From: Mesorhabditis belari
Taxonomy: Eukaryota; Nematoda; Chromadorea; Rhabditida; Rhabditidae
DNA: 64,000 nt
Assembly: GCA_958450365.1 (NCBI GenBank)
Contig: CAUEEP010000758.1
Coordinates: 1,820,565 to 1,884,564, forward strand
Direction of reading: 5' to 3'
The notes beneath the pieces were generated by a model. It did not search any database and was not told where the DNA came from. It worked only from the letters and a program-made list of their open reading frames with translations. This document shows positions 45,829 through 57,682 of the stretch, in pieces. Numbering within the stretch: the stretch's first letter is position 1; every line of letters starts with the position of its first letter. The translations under genes and the position numbers were made by a program.

Positions 45829-46287
45829 ATGAATAGAAAAATAATCAATGGAAAAGGAATGAGAAAAGCTAGTCTAATGGCCAAATACCTTGTACTTTGT
45901 GCAGCGATAAACGCTCACTTTCTTGGCGCACTGAATTCATATGTTTATCTTATTGAAAAAAACGAGAAAACGAATGTGCAAGAGCTTAGATTTTACCGTA
46001 GAAAAGGTTTGATCAATTTAAAATTGAGGGTAATTAAAAGATATTCCGTTTACAATCCAAAAAGGGTGGAGTTGAAAGTCAAATTGAAAGAGAAAATCTT
46101 GAGAATTGAAATGGAAACGCAAATTTTACACAGCATTGGCAATGGTGAAGAGATTCGTTCTTATGAAAAGATCCCGCCCATCAGCTGGATCGAATCGTCG
46201 TGGTTGTGCATAGCTTTTTCTCTCAATCGAATCCTTCCGTTTTGGAACACTCTACAGGAAAAGAAAAGAAAAAAAAGAAAGATCTAG
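45829..46287 (+). other. Uncertain 152-codon open frame
   Basis: An open + frame begins 29 bases upstream of the divergent Thr-rich gene's ATG. The second half (RVELKVKLKEKILRIEMETQ is part of it) is charged and then aromatic and looks more coding-like than the first. No donor or acceptor phases support a gene model and I see no known domain. It may be a gene relic or chance. Confidence 0.2.
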
Positions 46288-46459
46288 CGAATAGATACCA
46301 AATTCATGTAGGAAATCTTGGCGGAACAAAAAACTTAAAATCCTTGACCAAAATATCGGTGGTGACATTGCTTTGAATGCCGTGCTCGAGAAAAGAACAG
46401 GTTCTAGAGGATTTTCTTGAAGGAAATCTCGATTTTTCCACTGAAAGGCGTTCATTTTC

Positions 46460-46700
46460 AGTTTCAGTCTTTCATTTGGCAGACTTGAATAAGAATTTCC
46501 AAAGAATAAATATGATTTTGATCGTATTTTTGAAGAGAGGAAGATAATTGAAATCCGTCAAGAGACCTTTGATCTTCAAAATTGTTCATTTCATCCATCC
46601 CACTGCCCCACCGGATGTGAATGCGCAAAAATGATAAAAACGAGTGTTTTGGCGACAGTTTTTGCGACAGTTTTTGACGATAAATGCAAATTAGGCAAAA
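46460..46700 (+). pseudogene. Relic of a small Cys-containing protein gene, present in both duplication units
   Basis: In this unit the frame reads KNKYDFDRIFEERKIIEIRQ, then NCSFHPSHCPTGCECAKM. It lacks a start codon, because the bases before it are TAAGAATTTCC. In the second unit (about 53795-53900) an ATG is present (MPPKNKYDFDRIFEERKIIE), but a deletion removes the Cys-rich part and brings a stop. The two copies have lost different ends of the same short gene. Family unknown. Confidence 0.45.
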
Positions 46701-46965
46701 TTTATATTTAAAGTTAATTTAGCAAAAACAGACGCTCTCGTTTCATTTAAATTTTTCTCTGCTCGTCGATCGGAATGGCGCCAAGGATTGGTTTAACAAT
46801 GATAGCTCCAACAAACACGGCGATCCTGATGACTAGCTCAATTCACACGAAAATGAACACGACAAAGGGAATGCTTACAAATATCACGACGAGCATGCCG
46901 ATGGTGGGTTGTTTGCTTTTTTGCTGCTTTTTTAAAACTTTTGCTGTTACCTATCGTATAGGCGA

Positions 46966-47035
46966 GATGTGAGCGTTTGTTTGAGAGTGAACTTAGACGC
47001 GACACTCCTATAGGAGGGAGGCTTCTATTAGAGTA
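46966..47035. mobile_element. Solo end of the CTCCTATAGGAGG foldback MITE
   Basis: GTGAGCGTTTGTTTGAGAGT through CTATAGGAGGGAGGCTTC matches the right end of the copies at 42.7 and 57.1 kb. The left part is missing: unit 1 joins TTACCTATCGTAT directly to the middle of the MITE. This marks a deletion relative to unit 2. Confidence 0.75.
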
Positions 47036-47153
47036 GAGTATTTACGGTAGTAATAAAGTTTATTACTACTGTATGGTTTTACAACGACTATCAAAAAGTT
47101 ATGAAAATGATAAAAGCTAGAAATCTCATTTGATTGTTATTTTATTATTTTTA

Positions 47154-47275
47154 GTCTCTTCGTCAATCTTCAACTCGCCGGGAAGAAATGGAAGGATGAT
47201 GGCCGGAGAAGCAACAAAGGGAAAATCAATAAAAGAAAATCAAAATTTCATTTCCCAAACGCTTCGTTGTATTTA
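47154..47275 (+). pseudogene. Leftover last exon of the unit-2 membrane protein gene
   Basis: After TTTTTAG the frame contains LQLAGKKWKDDGR, RKSKFHFPNASLYL, matching 57293-57400. The upstream exons present in unit 2 are absent here, so the unit-1 copy cannot be expressed as that protein. Confidence 0.5.
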
Positions 47276-47577
47276 AGTAAAAAATTTTTTTCTGCTTTTT
47301 TTAGGAATGAGTTAGTTTTCTCGAACTGAAAATCTTCAATCAACGAGGCAGCAAAAGTCACTCAATCGTCATCCAATCAAAAAATGACTAGCTATTCAGT
47401 GAAAAAATTGGTTTCTTTATCGTTGAAATTGCGATCAGCAACCCGTTTTTTTTCAAAGAATTGGAAATAGAATTTTCCTGGTGATAAGGCCATTTGGAAA
47501 CACTCAAGGAAAAAAAGGATCACTCACCGTTAGTCTGTGAATTTACTACGTGTAATTTTTGAGACTAATATAGCAAT

Positions 47578-50500
47578 ATGCTGGCTTATATTCTACTCGG
47601 TGGACTTTATTTCTTCGGTGTTACGGTAGCACAAGAACCAATTCCGAAAGATCGCGATTTGGAGCTGCAATTCGTGCAAGTGGTGAGTGCAGCTTGTAAA
47701 AATTTCTCAAAACATTTTTACGTTTTGTAATTTAATTATTTTTGTCTCTTGACTAGCCAATCGAACTCTCACATACCTAGAATTGAGCAAAAAGTTATCC
47801 TATTCTTGCAGTCGAACGGAAAGTGATCTGGCTTGCAAAGTCTTTTTCATTCAATTCATGCAATGTATTGAATAGTTGATACCTACAACCTAGAATTGAT
47901 TACCTACAATCACGTGCAAAAGTCTTTTCACACTCAATTTTCTAAAAAGTTTCATCAATTTTCTTTGATAAAGTTCATGGCGATCTTTAAGCAATTAATA
48001 GTTTTAGTTACACAAATATATGTACAATTTATTTTTTGCACAAACGTTATCGCTATACAACACTTATTCACCGAGAAAAAATATAATTCACAAAACACCC
48101 TTGAAAATCGTGGTGCAAAAGTCTTTTCACTCAAGACGAAATTAAGCTTTAAACAATATTTATTCGCTCCTCCTTTTACCAAAAGTACTTCTTTAATACG
48201 AGTAGACATCGATGCAATTAATTTATCAAGAATTCCAGGTTCAATTGTCTTCCAAATTTTTCTGATGGAAAACCATAACTCGACTTTAGAATTGAATCGT
48301 TTTCCTCGCAATTTCGATTTCAAATAGGCCCATAAATTCTCGATAATATTTAAATCCGGTGAAAATGGTGAAGCTTTGATCAAAGAAACGTGATTGATCC
48401 CAAAATATCACGGTAAATGGGCTTTTCTTTCTTCCGAGGGTCACAACGTGGCCCATCAAAAGTTTGCTTTTGTGTACTGGCGAATTATCTTGATAAAGAA
48501 CCATCCTGAATTCATCGAAGCAGTCGCAAATGGAAGTAGACATCTGTCCATGTCCAATATCTCAATATATTGGCGAGAATCCATTGTTGAATTTACGAGG
48601 ACAAGCGGACCTGTTGAACTTTTACACATCGCACCTAAAGAAATCATGTTGAGCTACATAAAAAGAAAATTATCCTTACCATAACACATAATTGATCTTC
48701 CGCCTGTTTTCACCGTAGGTTGCAAGTACTTGAGTTGATATCGCTTTCCAATTCGTCGGATCAGAAGATTCCGTTTCGAAGAAAAAATATCAACTTTTCT
48801 TTCATCAACGATTGTCCAATTTGAACAGGTTTCGAAGGCGTTGCCTCCTGTGTTTGGCTGTCCTCATAGGCTTGCAAGCAGGTCTTCTAGTATATAATGC
48901 CGCTTGAAGTAAGCATCGACGCAAAGTCCAGCGGGAAATACTCTTGTTTGAAATTTGCTTGAAAAATTACTCCATCGTTCAAGGTCATTCGGATCCTTCT
49001 TGAAAGCTCTCGTAAGGAATCGGTCTTCATTCTTTGTTGTAATCCTCGGTCATCCCTTTTTCCTACATCTGTGCACATTTTCAGACGCATTCATTTTTGC
49101 CATAATAAGAGAAACTGTTGTGGGCGTACATCCTAAGAGGCGAGCAACTTGTCGTGGCATTCCTTCCTTCCTTGCCTCGACGATCCTTTCTTTATCGGAA
49201 GTTGGCAAATACGCTCCTGGCATCTAAAAAAAAAATAGTACCAGTAAATACGAAGCGAATGAAAATAGTAAAAATTTTTGCAAGTTTGAAAAAACTTTTG
49301 CACCACGATTTTCAAGGGTGTTTTGAGAATTATATTTTTATCGGTGAATAAGTGTTGTATGGCGATAAAGTTTGTGTAAATAAATTGTACATATATATAT
49401 GTAACTAAAACTATTAATAGCTTAAAGATCGCCATGAACTTTATCAAAGAAAATTGATGAAACTTTTTAGAAAATAGAGTGTGAAAAGACTTTTGCACAT
49501 GACTGTATACTTAATTCTATACATCGGGGTTTGCTCTTATCAAAAATTTATTGCAAAAAAATTCTATAGAATTCTATTCTCAATGGATTTCTGTAAATTA
49601 GTCTTGTAGAGCTCTATACGAGGGCTGAAAAGTTCAGATTTGGCGTCACGGCGATCGATCACCGACACGAACATGTCCCACCGATCCAACACAAGAAGAG
49701 CAATGGACTTTCGGTGGTGGAGGATGGGGACAATTGTCACCGGTGAGTGAACTCTTTAAATTATTGTTTTATCAAGAAGTGACAAATAATTTTAAATCCC
49801 GTTTTGGAAGCAAAAGGCACGTACCTAAAACCAGTTTTGTGGATAAGTTTCTTAAAAAGGCATAATGTGACAAGGGAAAAGTTTGTGCTCTGCATTCAAT
49901 CAAAACTCTAAATGATGTGGAATGAGTTCTAAACTGTATTCAGCTCCTAAAACTATTAGGTTGTCCAGTTATAAATGCGCGTTTTTAAGATAACAACTCT
50001 TTATTTTAAAACCAACAGTTTAGCAGCTCAATCAACAATATATTCACCAAAACTACATTACACAAATGTGTACGAGTATAATTTGAATGCAGTACCCTTA
50101 TTCGTTTTCAGCTGGGTATGCAAATGCACGTGCAACTTGGTCGAAAGCTTCGAAGACGATACGTTGAGACGGGATTCTTGAACGAGAGATATAGGGCTAA
50201 TGAGGTTAGAATTAAAAAGCAAAATTAATAATTTCTAATTGATTTTAGGTTTACTTCCGGTCCACCGACGTGAATCGAACGCTTTTGTCGGCTGTTTGCA
50301 ATACAATTGGTGAGTGAGGAAAAAACGAGAACTTTTCTAACTTCAGCTTCACTTATCCACAAACAGCAAACTAGCATAAAAAGTGCTGCTTTTCAAGAGT
50401 ATATTTCGAATACGAAGAGCCAATTCAGGTATGTATGGCCAGGGCTCAGCGACACTTGGAGAGGATGTGCCAAAGCTGAAGGGAAACGAGGATTACAATT

Positions 50501-53500
50501 GGCCGGCTGGATTCGTTCCGATTCCCATTCACACAATCAATGATGATTATGACTATGTATGAAATTATGGAGATTAGAGAATCGTTCAACTTTTGAAAAC
50601 TACCATTACTTGTTACTAATCTTATCCCAAGGACTTTTGTTATTTATTTCGCAAAAAGTTCCGGTAACTTGGTACTAGTTTAGGCTAGGCTATCGAATGA
50701 TTAAAATAGTCTAGTTTATCTTTGAATCTTTACCAAATTATCAGTAAAAACAGTTAACGACTACGCGACTGTACGCTCGAAATGCCGGCGTTCAAAATGT
50801 GTTAAAGTAACTTTTTTTCTTAGTGGGGAAATCCGGACATGATCTGCCCTCGTCAACTCAAAGTGTGGGATCTTGCTCAGCAGAGTAAAGAAATTCAAGC
50901 ATTGTTGGCTCTGAATACGGTATTTTGGGTCACATTTTAGAGTTTAATGTTTTTGAGTAGACTAAACTCGTGTTCGACACTTTGAAACAACAATGCAACA
51001 AAACCTACGATTTGGGTTCACTCTGGGAGGTGGTCGACGCGTTTTTCATCGAGGTTCAGAGATTTTGAAAATTTTCTAAAGTCCAAGTATGCAAATGTGC
51101 TACGGTATATCTTCCTTCCTTTCTTCCTTCCTTTCTTCCTTCCTTTATTTCTTCCTTTCTTCTTCCCCCTTGTCTTTCCCTCTTTTTCTTGGCAAGTTAA
51201 GGTACCGAACAGCTCAGTGGTTAGAGCAATTGCCAGGAAAGCAGTTCGACGGTTCAATCCCCTTTTCGGAAATCTACTTTTTCTTGTCAATTCCTTTACT
51301 TCTTTATTAATGTCTGTAGGTATTACGAAGTCATTGGTATTTCTACTTTTTCCAGAGAGCCTACAACATTTCGAATCCGGGATGGATGACGGATGATTTG
51401 TACAATCTAGCCTTCAAACTCAATCAACAGGCACAAGACTTTGTGAATGGAATCAGTAAGAGCAACTTTTTCTTTAGCTCAAAGTTTATTAAGCAAAGGC
51501 AGCAAAGGCTGTTGGTTTGACCATGAGTCAACTTTGGTCTCTTGTTTCACTTCAGTGTATATGCCTCAATTACTTTTGATTGAACTTTTTCTTTTCATTT
51601 AAACAGTTTCATTTAAACAAACATTCAGCGGCATACTGTAGCCAGGAATTGATTGTAATTTTAAAATATAATATTAGGAATTTAGATCTTTCCCCAGTAA
51701 ATGGTTTTGATGTGTCGAAAGAGATGCAACGAATCCGCTCCGGATCGATGCTCGGCCTTTGTGGGTGCAATTTAAAACGCATAGATTTATTTAAGAAAAA
51801 AAAAGTCTAGAAAACAGCTATAAATATGAATTTATGATATGACTTTATGAATTTATGACAAAATGCAAAATTCGCTATTTTAGAGGGTGCGTTTAAGAAT
51901 TTGAAACGCACTGTATAAATATGAATTTATGATAAAGTAATGCCCAGACCGATTTTTTTCTGAAAACTTGATAAACTTCTTCTCCTTTAGTGACCGATCA
52001 GATCAAGCAAAAGCGCGATTGTTTGGAGAGCTTACCGCTGTGCTCAAAATGGATGAGTAAACTCAAATATTTCGTCTACTCAGCAGTAAGTAAGCTTTTT
52101 GGGGAAAAACATTTTCCAATTCAGCATGACACAACCGTTTACGCGTATTTGACAGCGTTGAACTCGGAGAAATTGGTGATCACTGATGGAGGGTATCCAC
52201 ATTATTCAGCCGCTGTCATCACCGAGCACTGGCGGGACAGCAAAAAGAACGATTTTGTGAAGGTGAGTGAAAAGATTTTCTCTTGAGTTTAGCTGTAAAC
52301 GTCGATATTAAGTGTCATTAATCTCATTAGTGAGTTAATTCTGAAGTAATTCAAACTCAAAAGCTACAGCAAACTTGCTCCTTTATTATTGATCACAAAA
52401 ACAAGTGTTCCCGGTACTTGTGGGATTTGGGTACTATATTCTTTCCAAAACCACTTTTTCTGGGCTAATTTTTTACGTAGAATCCAAATTTCACAGTGGA
52501 AGCCTAGGAAAATGTGTTTTAGACTGACTTTTCGGGACCCGAAGTCACCGTCTCTACGGGGTACTTCACTGTAATACTCCTATAAGAAGGGCTCAGAAAG
52601 AACTTAATGAGCCTTTTTCTGTCTAAAAAAGACTTTTTCTAAGCTATTCTAATCAAATTTGAGTAGGAAATTTGAAAATAAAAATTTCTAAAGAATGAAA
52701 AATTCGAAATTTTCATTTTTACTTTTTCATATCGAAGAACTGCTCGAGAAAAATTGGTTTTGGAAAGAATCTAGCACCCCAGCCTTATCATGTTCCCAAA
52801 TGAACTCCTCAATTCAGTTCGTCTATCACAATGGCTTTGGAGACAATTTCACCGTGTTCACACCGATGGTCGAAGCGTGTCGCGATTTTGAAATATATTG
52901 TCCATTTGAAAAATTTGAAGCGGTAAATGGTTTTTAAGAAAACTCAGAGTGGAAAAAAAAATGAAACCCAGATTCGTTTTCGTTTATTGTTTGGACAATT
53001 GAGAAATGGAATTTGTGTTTAAATTTACAATAAAGTAGAATAAAGTTTTTCTAAAGTTTAGAAACTTTTAGGTGGCCGCCAACCTCTCATCAAGCCAATG
53101 GGGCGGTGCCGAAGCGGTGAGGGATAAAACAAGAAAAGATAAAAAAGAGAAATTGTTTTTTATGTTAAAATTCAGATGTGTGCTGACACGGATCTTTTTG
53201 GCAAATCGGAGAAGAAATTTGCATTTTATAATAACGGTAGAGTTGCTCATAATGATATTTTAAAGCCCAGAGTTGGAAACTTTTCTCATTTTCAACGCCA
53301 ACTCATTTTTTTAAAGCATAAAGCCTATCGTAACTCGTAAATCGGTTTCTAAATGTTACAGTAACCCAATTAGAGTCTACTTTGAGTAAGAGTTTGATCC
53401 GTGGGGCTACGGTAGTTTGGGCATTCTTTAAACCACTTCAGCCATCAGAGAAAGCTCTCAAAAGTTCAATCTCTTGGCTCATTACAGTATAATAAGTATT

Positions 53501-53651
53501 CAGTCGATAAGATTGACTGAATATCTTTTAAATACTCAATAAAGCTAAAGTTAGAACGGTTGAATGGCAATTACAGGCATTTTTCAACTTTTTTTCAGGT
53601 CTGATCTCCTCAATTCTCGTCCTCATTTGGGCATTCTTACAAAGAAATTGA
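47578..53651 (+). CDS. Histidine acid phosphatase, membrane-anchored, 446 aa (unit 1)
   Basis: Fifteen exons: 47578-47682, 49638-49742, 50112-50204, 50249-50309, 50429-50556, 50824-50919, 50961-51053, 51356-51455, 51698-51760, 51991-52085, 52125-52262, 52818-52922, 53072-53116, 53176-53236 and 53599-53651 (TGA). All phases agree; the total is 1341 bases. The signal peptide is MLAYILLGGLYFFGVTVAQ. The phosphohistidine motif RHGDRSP in exon 2 is followed by WGQLSP. VYFRSTDVNRTLLSA in exon 4 is the conserved R.T-type motif, and HDTT in exon 11 supplies the proton-donor Asp. The C-terminus LISSILVLIWAF is a membrane anchor. The family hydrolyses phosphomonoesters at acid pH on the cell surface or in lysosome-like organelles; many worm members are intestinal. 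Intron 1 holds a Tc1-like element, intron 2 a mariner remnant and intron 7 a tRNA-like relic, but the exons look intact. Confidence 0.9.
47907..49505 (-). mobile_element. Tc1-like DNA transposon, about 1.6 kb, decayed transposase
   Basis: CAATCACGTGCAAAAGTC at the left and the inverse of CAGTCATGTGCAAAAGTC at the right are flanked by TA. The terminal inverted repeats are long, about 220 bp. On the minus strand the transposase starts at 49223 with MPGAYLPTSDKERIVEARKE and a paired-type helix-turn-helix. LYQDNSPVHKSK carries the second catalytic Asp and SPDLNIIENLW the Glu of the DD34E triad. Frameshifts and stops break the frame in several places, so the copy is inactive. It lies in intron 1 of the unit-1 phosphatase; an internally deleted relative occupies the same intron in unit 2. 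Confidence 0.9.
49959..50050. mobile_element. Remnant of the mariner seen intact at 60303
   Basis: TTAGGTTGTCCAGTTATAAA and the next about 70 bases match the left end of the mariner at 60303. At TATTCACCA the sequence jumps to host intron (AAACTACATTACACAAATGTG), which in unit 2 lies just after the mariner's right end. The insertion therefore predates the duplication and was almost wholly deleted here. Confidence 0.85.
51105..51185 (+). repeat. TTCC/TTTC microsatellite
   Basis: CTTCCTTCCTTTCTTCC-type run in intron 7 of the phosphatase gene. It is shorter in unit 2 (about 62617-62645), a length difference between the two copies. Confidence 0.85.
51201..51272 (+). repeat. tRNA-like relic in phosphatase intron 7
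   Basis: The D arm GCTC-AGTGGTTA-GAGC is perfect and the T loop TTCAATC is kept, with partial acceptor pairing (CCGAA with TTCGG). An anticodon stem ATTGC/GCAGT can form, but its loop has A instead of the universal U at position 33, and the T stem is mismatched. Unit 2 has the same sequence at about 62686-62757 with changes. A pseudogene. Confidence 0.5.
51860..51916. mobile_element. Solo inverted end of the CAGTGCGTTTCAAATTC element
   Basis: TTAAGAATTTGAAACGCACTG followed by TA is the inverse of the terminus that opens the element at 63284 in unit 2, at the equivalent place in the phosphatase intron. The rest of the element is missing here. Confidence 0.75.
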
Positions 53652-54185
53652 TTTGAAAGTTTTAAATAAAAGTTTTTGCTATAAAGTATACTATACTATC
53701 GAAAACGTATGGGATTACAATAGAAAATAAAAATGTAGACAAGTTGGAGCATACGCGAGTCGTGTGAAGAGAACTCGTGTAGTTACATAAATGCCTCCAA
53801 AGAATAAATATGATTTTGATCGGATTTTTGAAGAGAGGAAGATAATTGAAATGTGAATGCGATGTGAATGCGCAAAAATGATAAAAACGAGAGTTATGGC
53901 GACAGTTTTTGGCGATAAAGATAAGGACGATAAAGTTAATTTAGCAAAAACAGGCGCTCTCGTTTCATTTAAATTTTTCTCTATTCGTCGATCGGAATGG
54001 CGCCAAGGATTGGTTTAACAATGATAGCTCCAACAAACACGGCGATTCTGATGACTAGCCCAATTCACACGACAAAGGGAATGCTTACAAATATCACGAC
54101 GAGCATACCGATGGTGGGTTGTTTGCTTTTTTGCTGCTTTTTAAAAAATTTTTGCTGTTACCTATCGTATTGTAAACAGAGTATA

Positions 54186-55852
54186 CACTGTGGTGCAAAA
54201 GTCCTGTCTCACTTACTTTTCTGAAACATTTTGTCAAAATTCTAAAATTTTTCGAAAACAACTTTTTAAGTAACGGGTTTTTTTATTAGCTTATCCCTTC
54301 ATCTTTTACTATGTAAATGCCCGTACTCCAATATTTTGTTGTTTTTTAAAACCCTTTTTTTCGTAAAACTTGAGAAAAAAAGGTGGTGCAAAAGTCTTGT
54401 CTCACTAAGAAAATTTGTATTTTCTCTTTGCCTTTGTTTGTTCTCATGAATTTTTTTGTACTATATTTTTATTTTTAGATGTCGACACGCAAATATTTAT
54501 CAACTCCTGATAAGCAAAAGATCGTGCAAGCAAAGAAATATGGATATTTAATATGGATGCATCACCGTCTATTGCGATGCTCTTCAAATGCAATAAAAGG
54601 ACGGTGAATCGGCTAGCAGCAAAATCGGAAGAAGGCCAAAGTCTTCACAGAGCTTCGAAAAGTGGTCGTCCACCGATTACAACAAAAACTGAAGATCGAG
54701 CACTTATCATTGACCATAAAATCGACCCGAATCTGACTTCGAGCCATGGAATCATGAAGAATAAATTGAAGGCCACGTCTAACAAAAATATTTCTCGATG
54801 GAGCAGCATCAACCGTCGCTTGATTCGAGCAGGATTGCATGCAAGATGACCAGCAAAACGACCCTTGACCATTGCAAAAACTCAGAAGCTGAGATATGAT
54901 TTTGCAAAGAACTACGAGTGTTGGACTTCCGATGACTGGGCCCGAGTCATTTTTACCGATGAGACTAGAATTAATTTATACTACCCGGACGGTAACCATT
55001 TAATCAGAAGACCAATTGGACAAGGTTATAAACTCAAATACGTTAAGCCAACGGTGAAATTCGGTGGTGGGAGCATTATGTTGAGGGGTAAGTGTTCGCC
55101 CTATTTTTTACTTACGATTTTTCTTTTTTAGGCTCGATGAATCGAAGTGTATCGGGACCGCTAGTGTTTATCGATGAAAATCTCGACGCTCAAAGGTACA
55201 AGTCAATCATAGAGAACAACTTACTTCCATTTGCAAACACGAACATGCCACAAGGATGGGCCTTATATCAAGACAACGCTCCATGCCACAAAAGTCAGCT
55301 AATGATGGGCCGAGTTGTCCGGCTTGCAAATGGAGGAAGAGTTCGCCTACCCGGCGTTTTTGCTGCTTATCGTGTAGAATTGATCAAAGTGCCTCCTTAT
55401 TCGCCGGATTTGAATGTTATAGAGCATCTTTGGGCTCATTTAAAGACTAAACTCAGGGGCAAGATATTCAACACAAAGGTCGAGCTTTGGTTCTTTATCA
55501 GAAACGTTTGGCGACAAATTTCTTCGGGAATTCGACGTGATTTGGTCGACTCAATGCCTCAACGTATTCAATCAGTGATTTTGGCTAAAGGAGAACCGAC
55601 TAAATATTAATCTAGCTTTCCTTTTTTAATGGTGGGACAAGACTTTTGCACTATATATTTTTTGGTGTTAAACTTTATTTGTTATTTTCTTTCAGGTAAT
55701 AAATTTTTAAAATCTAAGAACTTGTTTATATGAAAGCTTACAACTTAGGGTTCAGAAAAATCCCTTTACTTAAAAAGTTGTTTTCGAAAAATTTTAGAAT
55801 TTTGACAAATGTTTCAGAAAAGTAAGTGGGACAGGACTTTTGCACCACAGTG
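54186..55852 (+). mobile_element. Tc1-like DNA transposon with intron-containing, disabled transposase
   Basis: CACTGTGGTGCAAAAGTCCT and its near-perfect inverse complement bound 1667 bp, flanked by TA. The + strand transposase starts near 54481 (MSTRKYLSTPDKQKIVQAKK). It shifts frame near 54550, where the N-terminal helix-turn-helix region continues as SIAMLFKCNKRTVNRLAAKS. A TGA sits in the conserved LHAR-PAKRP region at 54847. FTDETRINLYY, LYQDNAPCHKS and SPDLNVIEHLWAHLK carry the DD34E triad. An intron with GTAAGT and TTTTTTAG lies at about 55090-55131. One frameshift and one nonsense codon mean it is inactive as it stands. It is found only in unit 2, between the two phosphatase genes. 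Confidence 0.9.
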
Positions 55853-56235
55853 TACTTGAAGCTTATCTTTAAAAAAACTTACACATTGGGATATTAAAGT
55901 AAAAGTTGACTAGCTTTAGCGATGCAACAGTTGTGAAAGTTTTGACAAACATTTGCACTGTTTACAGATCGATCTAGAAAGCGCTGTTTTCACATAAAGT
56001 AGCTTAAAAATGTTTTCAACACATTCGCGATGACGGCACTTTGGTCGTACAATGGCGTAGTCGTTAACTGTTTTTACTGATAACTTGGTGAAGATTCAAA
56101 GATAAACTAGACTATTTTAATCATTCGATAGCCCTGAATCTTCTCTTGAAAACTAGTACAAAGTTATCGGAACTTTCTGCGAAATAAATAACAAATGTTT
56201 TTAGTGATTCAATGCCCTATTAATATTATTTAAAT

Positions 56236-57350
56236 TTTAGATTGACTACGATCCATTCGATGTGTTTTGAACATTGGAGCGCTTTTCGTGATGGTGGCGA
56301 ACTTGTTGGGATGCTCAATTATCTTCATTCTCATCGTGATCCTTCTCGTTCCGCTTAGAAAGGTATATTTTGCATTATTTCTTGTTGGTTGGTCTGATTT
56401 TTAACACAAACATACATTGTTGTGTAGAAATTCAAAAGATTTTATTACTTTGTCATTGCTATTACGTTATATTTTGCATTTTAAAGACGTAGGGTTGATA
56501 TTCATTGTTACTAGATCAATAAAAGTGTATTTAGGATATCGATAGGCATTTGTTTATTCATAACAACTTTCTTTTTTAGATGGTCAACTCACCGCGCAAA
56601 CTGGATCAGGCTTTCTGTGAGCTCTGGGATGCAACGTTGAGAAGAAAAGCGCCCGCGCCCGTCATTCCGATCATCAACGAGACCGCGTTAATGGTAAGCA
56701 GTTTTGAAGAAAATTTGAGGATTTGTACTACCGTAAATAGAGTCGACTCTCTCTATAACGGAACTCTAAATAACGGAGTGGAATTTTGGTCCCGGCCGGC
56801 CATATAAAACGGCATTCTATATAACGGAAACATTTTTTGGTCGCTTCAATTCCGTTATAGAGAGAGTCAACTGTATTCTAATAAACCCCCCATAGGAGGG
56901 TCGCGTAGTCTTACACTCGTAAGTTTACACTCAAAGAATCGCTCATATCTATAATGATGAAAAATCGTCTTTTTTGCCACTTTTCAATAATTTTTTTCTA
57001 AGCGTCCGTTAATACTAAAAATATGTGTTATATCTCAAAAAATCACCCATTCTCTACTTTAATTTGATACCTAAGTGCGCAGAAACAAACGTACTTGTGG
57101 CGCGATATGAGCGTTTGTTTGAGAGTGAACTTAGGCGCGACACTCCTATAGGAGGGAGGCTTCTATTTGAGTATTTACGGTAGTAATAAAGTTTATTACT
57201 ACTGTATGGTTTTACAACGGCTATCAAAAAGTTATGAAGATGGTAAAAGTTAGAAATCTCATTTGATTATTTGTAAGCTTTGATTATTTTTAGTCTGTCC
57301 TTCAACTCGCCGGGAAGAAATGGAAGGATGATGGCCGGAAAATCAATAAA
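56236..57350 (+). CDS. Short membrane protein gene, unit 2 only, possible frame break
   Basis: The exon at about 56239-56362 starts after TTTTAG, reads IDYDPFDVF, meets TGA, and in the next frame continues NIGALFVMVANLLG, then a strong TM segment to PLRK before GTATAT. One more T in the run TTTT would join them. The exon at 56581-56694 (phase 0) reads NSPRKLDQAFCELWDA, then PAPVIPIINETALM. An exon from 57293 reads SVLQLAGKKWKDDGRK and continues to a stop. No start exon was found. The pattern, a TM followed by a basic cytosolic tail, suggests the 3' half of a single-pass protein. Family unknown. Unit 1 keeps only the last exon. Confidence 0.45.
56741..56871. mobile_element. Short pogo/Tigger-like MITE
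   Basis: AGTCGACTCTCTCTATAACGG at the left and its inverse TCCGTTATAGAGAGAGTCAAC at the right bound about 130 bp. Termini of the GTTGACTCTCTATAACGG type are typical of pogo-class elements; assignment is by this terminus only. Confidence 0.65.
56886..57163. mobile_element. Foldback MITE (CTCCTATAGGAGG family), copy 2
   Basis: Same family as 42296-42702, sharing TATCTCAAAAAATCACCCAT and GATATGAGCGTTTGTTTGAG; the left arm is partly deleted. Confidence 0.75.
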
Positions 57351-57682
57351 AGAAAATCAAAATTTCATTTCCCAAACGCTTCGTTGTATTTAAGTAAAGG
57401 TTTTTTTCTGCTTTTTTTAGGAATGAGTTAGTTTTCTCGAACTGAAATCTTCAATCAACGAGGCAGCAAAACTCACTCAATCGTCATCCAATCAAAAAAT
57501 GACTAGCTATTCAGTGAAGAAATTGGTTTCTTTATCGTTGAAATTGCGATCAGTGACCCGTTTTTTTTAAAGAATTGGAAATAGAATTTTCCTGGTGCCA
57601 TTTGGAAACACTCAAGCAAAAAAGAGTCACTCACCGTTAGTCTGTGAATTTGCTAGGTGTAATTTTTGAGACTAACAGCAAT

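Noticed and set aside
46775..46972. 65-codon + frame present in both units
   Set aside because: The opposite strand of the same stretch reads as hydrophobic segments but with a stop, so neither strand gives a convincing gene. Similarity between the units only reflects the duplication.
51201..51272. Functional tRNA-Ser (GGA)
   Set aside because: A D arm and anticodon stem can form, but U33 is replaced by A and the T stem is mismatched.
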